Shown in pieces: positions 1-12,200 of a DNA stretch of 64,000 nt. Position 1 is the first letter of the stretch. Every line of letters starts with the position of its first letter. This DNA is from Anticarsia gemmatalis. Taxonomy: Eukaryota; Arthropoda; Insecta; Lepidoptera; Erebidae. The notes beneath the pieces are model-generated. The model did not search any database. It saw only the letters and a list, made by a program, of their open reading frames with translations, and was not told the origin of the DNA. Both the position numbers and the translations under genes were made by a program. The stretch spans positions 5,568,092 through 5,632,091 of the forward strand of contig NC_134773.1 in NCBI RefSeq assembly GCF_050436995.1, given 5' to 3'.

Positions 1-15
1 GTATTATATTAATTA

Positions 16-179
16 CTAGCTGGCCCGCGCAACGTCGCTTGCGTCACTGAAGAGAATGGGTCAAAATTTTCCCCGTTTTCGTAACATTTTTCGTTGCTAC
101 TCCGCTCCTAATGACCGTAGCGTGATGTTATATAGCCTATAGCCTTCCTCGATAAATAGGCTATCTAACACTGAAAGAT
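16..179 (-). mobile_element. Helitron-like (Lep1 type) fragment
   Basis: Reverse-strand 3' part of the family whose full copies are at 13347 and 32949. It ends in CTAG after the hairpin region GCGCAACGTCGCTTGCGT; the 5' part is missing. Confidence 0.6.
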
Positions 180-246
180 ATAAGTATGTACTTGCATGTG
201 TATTAATATTGTATCGTATATAATAATATTAAGTGGTGTTGTGCAG

Positions 247-3200
247 TGCTCCGGCAGCAGTACGAGGCGGCGGTGGCGCGGCGCTGGGGCGCCGGCGACC
301 GCTTCCGGTGCATGATCGACGACTGCTGGTGGACCGGAGAGGTAATACATACTTTTATTTGGTTAATAATAGTAGTTAAACACAGATTAATATTATACAT
401 ACATTATATAGGGTACAAAGAAAATATGACCCATGGAGGACCCATGAAGATATGACTCCAATTTTAAAAGTTATGATTTGTAGTAATATATTACAAATTG
501 TAATTTTTATAGTTTCGCTATGCATGTTTAATACATAATAGGGAATGGTAATTAACTTTTGACTGCCTCCGTGGCGCAGTGGTTTAGGTCACCACGCCGA
601 TACCACGGCAACGGGAGGTCGTGGGTTCGATTCCCATACGGGACAATTATTTGTGCGATCCACAAATAAATGTTTCGGGTCTGGTTGTGCTTTGTGTCCG
701 TTGTTTGTATGTTTGTAAAAGTCCCCGCGACACAAGAGCAATTCTTAGTGCGGGAGTTGTTTTTTTTTTTAAAATAAAGAAAAAAAAAATAAAGAAAAAA
801 ATTAACTTGAAAAACTATTTTACATAAGATTGCCTAACATTTCGGCGCATGTTACATTCGCCGTGGTCGCGGGCTATCTGCGTGTTAATTCCTGTACAGG
901 ATTTTATAAGTACTATAACATTTTTATGTTATAGTACTTATATATATTATCTGAAGTTACTTAGAAGAAAGGCACTTCCATTATTGTTTAAATTTTAATG
1001 AATTACAATAGTCAGGAATTCACAATTTATTTGAAGGAGGGGTATATTTTTGAAGAGCCATCATGACCTCTCATATGCACAATAGTCGTTAAGTTCTAAT
1101 CATCAACGTGTACTCACAGGTGCTGGAGCGCGCGGGCGACCCGGGCGCGGGCGCGGCGGAGCTGGCGCCCACGGGCGGCGGGCCCGCGGCGCTGGAGTGG
1201 GCCGCCGCCGCCGCCGCGCACTTCCTCGCGCTGCGGGTGCGCTGGGACAACGGGGAGGTACGTACTGTCTGACTACTAATACTAAGTTAATAGAAGCCTG
1301 GCTGTCACGACGTGTTTGACAATACATACTTACAATACTGCATCATTTTAACTGAAAATTAGACTTTAGTCTCCTACTTCTATCCTAAATTTTAACGGCT
1401 TAATTATTTACTATGTCACTTGTTGACCTATATTGAAATTTAAGTATGTCAAAATTAAAAATTCCTAAAATGAATATTGAAAACGAACGGGAAAATATTA
1501 TTGTATAGCATGTAACATTCATTGTTCATATAATTCTCGCAGGTGGAGCGGCTGTCCCCGTGGGACCTGGAGCCGCTGGACCCAGCCCGCCTGCCCAGCA
1601 TGCCGGGCGGCGCCGTGCCGGTCCTGCCGCGCGAGCTGGACGCCGTGCTGTACCGCGCCTCGCCCGACGAGTGGGACGGCGACCGCGCCACCGCCTGCCG
1701 CGCCATCGCCGAACATATCGGTACAACATAATATACTCTATAACATTATTATGACTATATATTAGTAACCGACCCGCCGACAATAGTTGGCGAGATTATG
1801 TCGGCCACTTTTTAATTTATGAAAATAGTGTCGGTAATTTGTTGACATACCTGTGAAATTTAACTACCGACATCTAATTGCCGATATATGTATGTCGGCG
1901 AGTTGGCAACCATAGTGACTCTATTGCTCTACGCTTTACTATTATACTATGCATCCCCTAACGACCACCACCCAGTTTCAGTAGCGTGATTTTTTCTACA
2001 GTAGGTACTAACAAGTATCTTAAAATTTAAAATGTTCTGAACTGTTAGTTCCTACGGCACCCGCTAGTGGCGCTGATCAGACTTTTATACAAAATTTCTC
2101 AATAACCTTCCAGTTGTCAGTAATAATAGAGAATCACGCTAGGGATCTCCCAAAATTACTAAGTGCAGTATATTATGTCCATACTGCATCTAACACTCAC
2201 CTCTCCCCACAGGTTCAGTGATGACCCTGGGCGCGGCAGAACCCTTCGTGGCACCAGTAGACCTGCAGCAGTACCCGGCCTATGCCCGCGTGGTGCCGTA
2301 CCCCGTGGACCTGGCCACCATCCGCGCGCGCTGCGAGCAGCTGTTCTACCGCCGCGCCGCCGCCGCGCAGTTCGACGTGCGCTACCTCGCCAGCAACGCC
2401 GAGAGCTTCAATGAACCTCATGCTAACATCGTGCGGTGAGTACACCTCTACTGATGTTATGATCGCCTGGTACTTTTGACTACTATAGTGAGTACCTCTA
2501 AGTCTAATGCTATATTACTTACCCCCGGTTTCTGCGCACATTTAGCGGTAGTTTATCTATTCAGTAGCGTATCAACTCATATAAAAAATGCTATTGTTAA
2601 GAGCTCCGCAGTAATTATGTGGACCTGGTACTTTCACTATAACTATTTTAAAGTCGCGCGACTTGCACACAATAAAATTAACATGTTGAGTACATACCTT
2701 TTAAAATAAATAAATAAATAATACAATAAGTTTTCAACGCGATTCTTCTTCTTGTCGTATGGTTAGTGGTCAACCTAGTATCAAAGTTGTTCAAGCCGCC
2801 CGAGAGGTCTTTGACATGACTTAACTACTGTTATCTTGGTAGACAACAGCCGGGACCGACTTTTTACGTGCCCTCCGAAGCACGGAGACGCCCAGTTCAA
2901 ATACCACTATGCGGTCAGCCATTTATGGAATGACCGCGCCAAGGGTTGCTTAACACACAGATCGTTTACCGACCGGTGAACACAACTGGCTATGGACGAC
3001 TGACTGTTGTCATGATAGCCTGGTACTTTTGACTCCTAGACGTTCCAACTATAGGGAGGAACTCTCAGTCTAATATTACATTATTTAACCCCGATTTCTG
3101 AGGTATATTTAGCAGTATTTGTAACCCACGACGCAAAAAAAGAGGTGTTATAAGTTTGACGTGTGTCTGTCTGTCTGTGGCATCATATCTCCCGAACGGA

Positions 3201-6200
3201 TGCAGTGATCTCAATTTAGTTTTTTTTTTGTATTAAAGGATACTTATGTGCGAGTGTTTTTAGACGTTGAGCCGTTAAAAAGTTGTAGGGGGTAAAAGTG
3301 AAGGGAGGTGAGGAAATTTACTCGGATGGGGTCTCAAATAGGTTTGTATGATGAGAAAGTTGGTGGTGGGAATATGAGAACGGCTTAACTTAACTAGCCA
3401 ATAAGAAATATGAAAAAACAATTGTATATAATCGGTGGTATTTTAAATTAATAGTTATTGACAATGTTTTACAATGTGGGAGTAAAGAGGAAAGGATGGA
3501 ATGAGGGAAGTATGTCCAATATATAGCTGACCGCTCAGCTATATTACAAGTGTGCTGTGAGTTACCTTCTCACGTCACTGCAAGCCTGGTACTCGTCCCT
3601 CAAGTACCAGGCTCACATAACTTGAAGGAGATGTATTAATTAACTACTACTTATATTGTTGTCAGTCAAGCGCGGCTGGTGACGGACCTGCTGCTGCACA
3701 TCATCGCCAACTGGCGCGAGTGCGACGTGCTGGCCAAGTACCACGAGCTCGCCGACAACTACCGCTCCTCCGATGATGAGCCCCTGGTCGCTACCAAGGT
3801 GAGTTGACTATAGTAGATAGTTATAATGTGTTTGTCTGTATCAATGATTGTTGATAAAGTACTAATTCGCACGGTTTAACGGTCGTTTTCAATACTCTAT
3901 CTATCCACGGTTTACTTACTGAAGATAAATATTAATCTATCAGTTTATCGTTACGACTATTGAAATCGAATTTCAATAGTCGTATAGAAATAGATCTCTA
4001 TGTACAAATTGCCTGTCATTCGTGAATAAATTTAAAATTTTCAGCTTTTCAAATAATAATTCTTGAAATACGCAGTTGTTTATTTTTTAAAGTGACGTGG
4101 ACATAACGATTTCGTCCTTCCGTTCTGTCACACGCACTCCTTGCATACGTCACTTGTATTTATATTTCGCCTTCTATTTTGCGTATTATGTAGCTATATT
4201 TCGTCTTACAAAGTGTCATGTGTCGTGTTTCCAGTCCCGGCGCGGTCGCGGGCGCGGCGCGGGCGCGTGGCGTGCGGCGTGCGGCGGCGTGCTGGCCGAG
4301 CTGTGCGCGAGCGCCGACGCCGAGCCCTTCCGCGCCGCCGTGCAGCCCGACCAGGCGCCCGGTACGTGCCGCACGCTACACTGTACTGCACCACGCTACA
4401 CTACACGACACGACATTACACGACACGACACGACATGACATGACTCAACTCGATACAGCGCGACACAGCACTTCTCTACACTACATAGTGACAGTGACAT
4501 ATGATACAACTCATTTCAAAATGATATAATACGATAAGACACGATACGACAAGCTCTACGACACAACATGTCAACGTGCATGTTTTTAGTGATGGATGTT
4601 TTTGAACACACGAATTATGCATAATTGAGCTACTGAGTCACGGAAAGAGAAAGAAGAGTCACAAAAATTATGAAAAAAAGAGAGTGGACGGTTAAAAGAG
4701 ATGACGTCAGACGGAAATGAGTGAAGGAAGAAATGATGTGCCGCCCTTACTTAACGTGGGAGGGTTACGACGATAGTGACTCAGACAGAGTGGAACATTT
4801 ATTCATTTATTCATGGAGGTCCAACAGCTTGATATAATTTGACAATAAGTTTAAGTATATAACATAAAAGCGAATTATTGGTCCCTACTTTTAGTTAAAC
4901 AATTATAAAATTATATCGCATTTTTTTAGTTCTTCACATAGAGAGACAATCCATATTAATATACAAATTATAAATGCGAAAGTAGCTGTCTGTTACTCAA
5001 TCACGCATAAACTACTGAACCAATTCGCATGAAATTTGGTAGATATTTTGGAACATAGATATACAATAATACTACAACTGTATATATAATCGCAGACTAC
5101 CTGCTGGTGGTATCTCGGCCCATGGACCTGGGCACGGTGCGCGCGCGGCTGGCGGACGGCTACTACGCCACGCCCGACCACTTCGCCGCCGACGTGCGCC
5201 AGGTCTTCGCCAACAGCAGACTCTACAACACTAATAAGAGGAGCCGGGTGTGTTACACTAGTATTTATAACATTGTTACATTTAGTCAAGGGTTTAAGAC
5301 TTAAGGACCAAAGAACTGGATAAGTGTGGGTACTTTAAATACAACGAAAAATTATATTTTTGATGATCGTGTGTCTTTTTCTAGTGCCCTTTCTTTTGTG
5401 GCTTTTAACTGAAAGTTTACTTTTAGTAATTTTTTTCCGGAGTTTCATCTATTACTCTTTTAAAACTGTATTACAGGTTTCTTGGAAAAGGACATTTGTA
5501 AATGAAGACTGAATTATTTAGAATCTGCAGAGATCTAAGAGATTTTGAAGTAAATCTGTGTTTGATTAGTTAAAAAAATCGAATGTAGTGGTAAATGATA
5601 AATTTTGTGTCTGCCTATACATTAACGACTAGCTGACCCGCGCGACTTCGCTTGCGTCACATAGGAAAGAATGTGTCATTATTTTCCTCGTATTTGTAGC
5701 AGTTTTCATTGCTACTTCGCTCCTAATGGCCGTAGCGTGATGTTATATAGCCTAAAGTCTTCCGCGATAAATGGCCTATTTAAAACAAAAATAATTTTCC
5801 AGCGTTATAATATTAATATAAACGTAAGTATGAGACATAGATGTACTAATACATAGGTACTTCTGTTGCAGATCTACTCGATGACGGTCCGCCTGTCGGC
5901 GCTGTTCGAGGCGCTGTGGTCGCGGCACAGCTCGCGCGCGCTGCGCCCCGCGCGCCCGCAGCGCGAGCGCCCCGTGCGGAGGCCGCGCCGGGCCGCGCGC
6001 GCGCCCAACAGTATGTATAGCTCCTTGCGTTACTGCGCGCCTGGTACTTGTGTGAGGTGTGAATGTGTTGTGAGGAGGCTACACCTGGTACAGGCGGGCT
6101 ATTATAGACTGTCTCTGTGGCGCAGTGATAGAGGTGGTCGTCACGCCAATACCATTGCATTGGGAGGTCGTGGGTTCAATTCCTACATGGAACAATTATT

Positions 6201-9200
6201 TGTGTGATCCACAAATAGATGTTTTGGGTCTGGTTGTACTTTGTGTCCGTTGTTTGTATGTTTGTAAAAGTCCCCGCGACACAAGAGCAATCTTAATGCG
6301 AAAGTTGTTGTTTTTATAAAACAAAAAAACATCAGAAGTGCGAATTACGTAAATTTACTTATATCATATCACTTTCACTCATATGACTGAGTATAGTAAG
6401 TCTAGTCGTAGTACTATCGTCACAATTAGCTTTTATCTCTGAGCGGTGGTACTGGCAACAAGCAAACGTGTAGTATGTACTTGCAGCAACTGAACAAGCA
6501 GTGTGTCCCCCAGAGATGGCGAACGGGCGGGTGTCGCCAGGCAGCGGCAGCGACAGCTCGGACTCGGAGACGCTGGCGGCCACGTCGCGCCGCGTGCACG
6601 GCGCGCGCGTGCCGCCCACCCCCTCCCCCGCCGCCCACGAGCCGCCCGCCAGCGCCAGGGACTCCTGGGACAGTGATGCGCCGCTCAGGTTGCACAAGGG
6701 TTTGTACTGAATCACTGTTGGAAATAACTATAATACTGTGATACAACGCGGCTGACTGTCTGTCTCAATCAGATCAATTTTTTTAAGGAATTTTGCTTTC
6801 ACGAAATGTTTAAAAAACTGTATGATATACAACGAAATATCGAATGTGTACGTGTTATAGAACTCATAGACAACGGCTGTTTCTCTCACCTTCGCGATAC
6901 TATAAATAAACTATGCACTTTAAGTTAAAGACTATTATCATAATGGTGTAAATCGAGATCAAAGATAACTTTTTACTAACACCCGATAACTAGAGCTTCG
7001 TTCTTAGTAAGTGGCGGAGTCTTGGGTAAGAGGAAGAGGGGAGGGGAGAAAGTTTGAATACTTAAACGTCTACATAAAACTATGCTGTGTGTGATGTGCA
7101 GGTAAAGGAGTGGGCAAGAAGAGTAAGAGCAGTAGTGCGAGCGCCAGCGCGGAGCCTGTCGCAGGCACCAGCCGAGACACGCACGGTACGTACACAATAT
7201 ACACTATTGACCCAATATAAATATTGCTGTGTGTTTGAAGTCAATTTCAATGCTTTTTTTTATTCCGTTTAATATACTTTCCTTTTAAAATATCATTAGT
7301 GCACTGGTGTGTATATTTTAGAGCTCTATATCTTTCGACAGCAGTTCGAAGCCAATGATAGATTTGATAGGGAGGGTAGGGTATTTGATAGGGTATCGTA
7401 GATTCACATCTACGATAATTTGAACTTGTTTTGTTATTATATCGTGTGTGACAGAGGTGTACGCGGAGGCGAACGGCCACTCCGGGGCGGAGTCGTGGGC
7501 GGGCTCGTCGTCGTCGTCGGCGGAGGAGGGCGAGGAGGGCGAGGAGGAGGGCTCGAGCGCGTGCTCCAACATCGAGGTGCTGGAGGAGCAGCTGCACACC
7601 GAGGTGGAGCTCACCTACACCGACAGCGAGCAGCGCTACCACCCGCCGCACGTGAGCACTTCACTATAGCTATCAACCTAGTGTCACTCTTACATTCACT
7701 CACTCAATCACTCACTCATTCACTCACTCGTTACTCACTTGTTCCCTGTCTCACTCACTCACTCGTTCACTCAATCATTCACTCGTTCACTCATTCACTC
7801 ACTCGTTCACTCATTCACTCACTCGTACACTCATTCACTCACTCGTACACTTACTCGTTCACTCAATCATTCACTCGTTCACTCATTCACTCACTCGTTC
7901 ACTCATTCACTCGTTCACTCAATCATTCACTCGTTCACTCATTCACTCACTCGTTCACTCATTCACTCACTCGTACACTCATTCACTCACTCGTTCACTC
8001 AATCATTCACTCGTTCACTCATTCACTCAATCATTCACTCGTTCACTTACTCACTCACTCGTTCACTCACTCACTCGTTCACTCATTCACTCGTTCACTC
8101 ATTCACTCACTCACTCGTTCACTCATTCACTCACTCACTCGTTCACTCATTCACTCACTCACTCACTCACTCGTCCACTCATTCACTCACTCGTTCACTC
8201 ACACATTCACTCACTCGTTCACTCATTCCCTCACTTGTCCACTCACTCACTCGTTCACTCATTCACTCACTCGTTCACTCATTCACTCACTCGTTCATTC
8301 ATTCACTCACACATTCACTCACTCACTCGTTCACTCATTCACTCACTCGTCCACTCACTCACTCGTTCATTCATTCACTCACTCGTTCATTCATTCACTC
8401 ACTCGTTCATTCATTCACTCACTCGTTCATTCATTCACTCACTCGTTCATTCATTCACTCACTCGTTCATTCATTCACTCACTCGTTCATTCATTCACTC
8501 ACTCGTTCACTCATTCACTAACTCGTTCACTCATTTACTCATTCGTTCATTCACTCACTCATTCACTCAATCATTCACTCGTTCACTTACTCACTCGTTC
8601 ACTCATTCACTCGTTCACTCATTCACTCACTCACTCGTTCACTCATTCACTCACTCACTCGTTCACTCATTCACTCACTCACTCACTCACTCGTCCACTC
8701 ATTCACTCACTCGTTCACTCACACATTCACTCACTCGTTCACTCATTCCCTCACTTGTCCACTCACTCACTCGTTCACTCATTCACTCACTCGTTCACTC
8801 ATTCACTCACTCGTTCATTCATTCACTCACTCACTCGTTCACTCATTCACTCACTCACTCACTCACTCGTCCACTCATTCACTCACTCGTTCACTCACAC
8901 ATTCACTCACTCGTTCACTCACTCACTCGTTCACTCATTCACTCGTTCACTCATTCACTCACTCACTCGTTCACTCATTCACTCACTCACTCGTTCACTC
9001 ATTCACTCACTCACTCACTCACTCGTCCACTCATTCACTCACTCGTTCACTCACACATTCACTCACTCGTTCACTCATTCCCTCACTTGTCCACTCACTC
9101 ACTCGTTCACTCATTCACTCACTCGTTCACTCATTCACTCACTCGTTCATTCATTCACTCACACATTCACTCACTCACTCGTTCACTCATTCACTCACTC

Positions 9201-12200
9201 GTCCACTCACTCACTCGTTCATTCATTCACTCACTCGTTCATTCATTCACTCACTCGTTCATTCATTCACTCACTCGTTCATTCATTCACTCACTCGTTC
9301 ATTCATTCACTCACTCGTTCATTCATTCACTCACTCGTTCATTCATTCACTCACTCGTTCACTCATTCACTAACTCGTTCACTCATTTACTCATTCGTTC
9401 ATTCACTCACTCATTCACTCAATCATTCACTCGTTCACTTACTCACTCGTTCACTCATTCACTCGTTCACTCATTCACTCACTCACTCGTTCACTCATTC
9501 ACTCACTCACTCGTTCACTCATTCACTCACTCACTCACTCACTCGTCCACTCATTCACTCACTCGTTCACTCACACATTCACTCACTCGTTCACTCATTC
9601 CCTCACTTGTCCACTCACTCACTCGTTCACTCATTCACTCACTCGTTCACTCATTCACTCACTCGTTCATTCATTCACTCACACATTCACTCACTCACTC
9701 GTTCACTCATTCACTCACTCGTCCACTCACTCACTCGTTCATTCATTCACTCACTCGTTCATTCATTCACTCACTCGTTCATTCATTCACTCACTCGTTC
9801 ATTCATTCACTCACTCGTTCATTCATTCACTCACTCGTTCATTCATTCACTCACTCGTTCATTCATTCACTCACTCGTTCACTCATTCACTAACTCGTTC
9901 ACTCATTTACTCATTCGTTCATTCACTCACTCGTTCACTCACTCATTTACTCATTCGTTCATTCACTCACTCGTTCACTCACTCATTTACTCATTCGTTC
10001 ATTCACTCACTCGTTCACTCACTCATTTACTCATTCGTTCATTCACTCACTCGTTCACTCACTCATTTACTCATTCGTTCATTCACTCACTCGTTCACTC
10101 ACTCATTTACTCATTCGTTCATTCACTCACTCGTTCACTCACTCATTTACTCATTCGTTCATTCACTCACTCATTTACTCATTCGTTCATTTACTCACTC
10201 GTTCACTCACTCATTTACTGCATGCATGTTTTTATCCCGTGACCTTATTACACTGAGGCAGTAACTAACCAGGTGTATATGTGTACAGAACGGCGCGCGG
10301 TCGAGTCGCAGCGCACGCAAGCGTCGCCTGGTGAGCTCCGACACCAGCGAGGAGCGATCACGACGTAGGACACACCGACAGAAACAACCTAAACGGTCAG
10401 TACATCACCTACCTATACATCTCCTAACGTTACTGACAACCTGGTACTTGTGCCTCCGTCATATGTGTGGTGTGCTAGATATTCTTATACGTATCTTCTA
10501 GCGTTACTGTCGCCCTAGTACCAGCAGCCCCTGGCGTATAGTGCAGTATAGTGCATGTGTTGCACAAACAAAGGCGCTTATTTCCTTGCTTTACTGCGAG
10601 CTTGGTACTTGTCACTCGGCCATATATGGTATCATATATGTTAGACAAAGTGACTTTACGCACAAAGTTGTGTGTGTATTTTTCTTAGTAGACGCGTGTG
10701 TGTTTAGACTCTATACCGAATGCCTTTTTCATTTTGTGAGAAGACCCTTGTCCGGCAGCGGGACAGTTATAGCTAACTTGTAAATTGTAATGTGTATTGT
10801 GTGTGTGCAGTATCCGCGAGCGGTTCACGGGCGGCTCGTCGTCGTCGTCGTCGGGCTCGTCGGAGGCGGCGGGCAGCGCGGGCTCGGCGCGGCGCTACGA
10901 GTCGGACCGCTCGTACCGGCCGCGCTACTCCACCGACGACGACCGGCCGCTGCACCTGTACCGCGAGCCGGCCGCGCCCGCCGCCCGCGCGCCGCGCTCC
11001 CACCCCCACGTGAGTACCCGCGCTACACACGCTACACACGCTACACACGCTACACACGCGGCGCTACGAGTCGGACCGCTCGTACCGGCCGCGCTACTCC
11101 ACCGACGACGACCGGCCGCTGCACCTGTACCGCGAGCCGGCCGCGCCCGCCGCCCGCGCGCCGCGCTCCCACCCCCACGTGAGTACCCGCGCTACACACG
11201 CTACACACGCTACACACGCTACACACGCGGCGCTACGAGTCGGACCGCTCGTACCGGCCGCGCTACTCCACCGACGACGACCGGCCGCTGCACCTGTACC
11301 GCGAGCCGGCCGCGCCCGCCGCCCGCGCGCCGCGCTCCCACCCCCACGTGAGTACCCGCGCTACACACGCTACACACGCTACACACGCTACACACGCGGC
11401 GCTACGAGTCGGACCGCTCGTACCGGCCGCGCTACTCCACCGACGACGACCGGCCGCTGCACCTGTACCGCGAGCCGGCCGCGCCCGCCGCCCGCGCGCC
11501 GCGCTCCCACCCCCACGTGAGTACCCGCGCTACACACGCTACACACGCTACACACGCTACACACGCGGCGCTACGAGTCGGACCGCTCGTACCGGCCGCG
11601 CTACTCCACCGACGACGACCGGCCGCTGCACCTGTACCGCGAGCCGGCCGCGCCCGCCGCCCGCGCGCCGCGCTCCCACCCCCACGTGAGTACCCGCGCT
11701 ACACACGCTACACACGCTACACACGCTACACACGCGGCGCTACGAGTCGGACCGCTCGTACCGGCCGCGCTACTCCACCGACGACGACCGGCCGCTGCAC
11801 CTGTACCGCGAGCCGGCCGCGCCCGCCGCCCGCGCGCCGCGCTCCCACCCCCACGTGAGTACCCGCGCTACACACGCTACACACGCTACACACGCTACAC
11901 ACGCGGCGCTACGAGTCGGACCGCTCGTACCGGCCGCGCTACTCCACCGACGACGACCGGCCGCTGCACCTGTACCGCGAGCCGGCCGCGCCCGCCGCCC
12001 GCGCGCCGCGCTCCCACCCCCACGTGAGTACCCGCGCTACACACGCTACACACGCTACACACGCTACACACGCTACACACGCGGCGCTACGAGTCGGACC
12101 GCTCGTACCGGCCGCGCTACTCCACCGAGTGGTACTCCACTCCACGTGAGTACCCGCGCTGCACACGACACGTGCTCTATGTACTCGTATATATAACATG

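Noticed and set aside
563..650. Functional tRNA gene
   Set aside because: A and B boxes are present, but the cloverleaf does not close and a SINE body and A-rich tail follow; a second copy at 6109 confirms a repeat.
7420..10242. 940-codon open frame of Thr-His-Ser repeats (and two shorter relatives)
   Set aside because: It is the stop-free phase of the TCAC satellite inside an intron with clear donor (7652) and acceptor (10288); the repeat is not a protein gene.
11179..12196. Series of identical 113-codon frames
   Set aside because: They arise from the 169-bp array read in shifted frames across donor sites; they are shadows of one exon.
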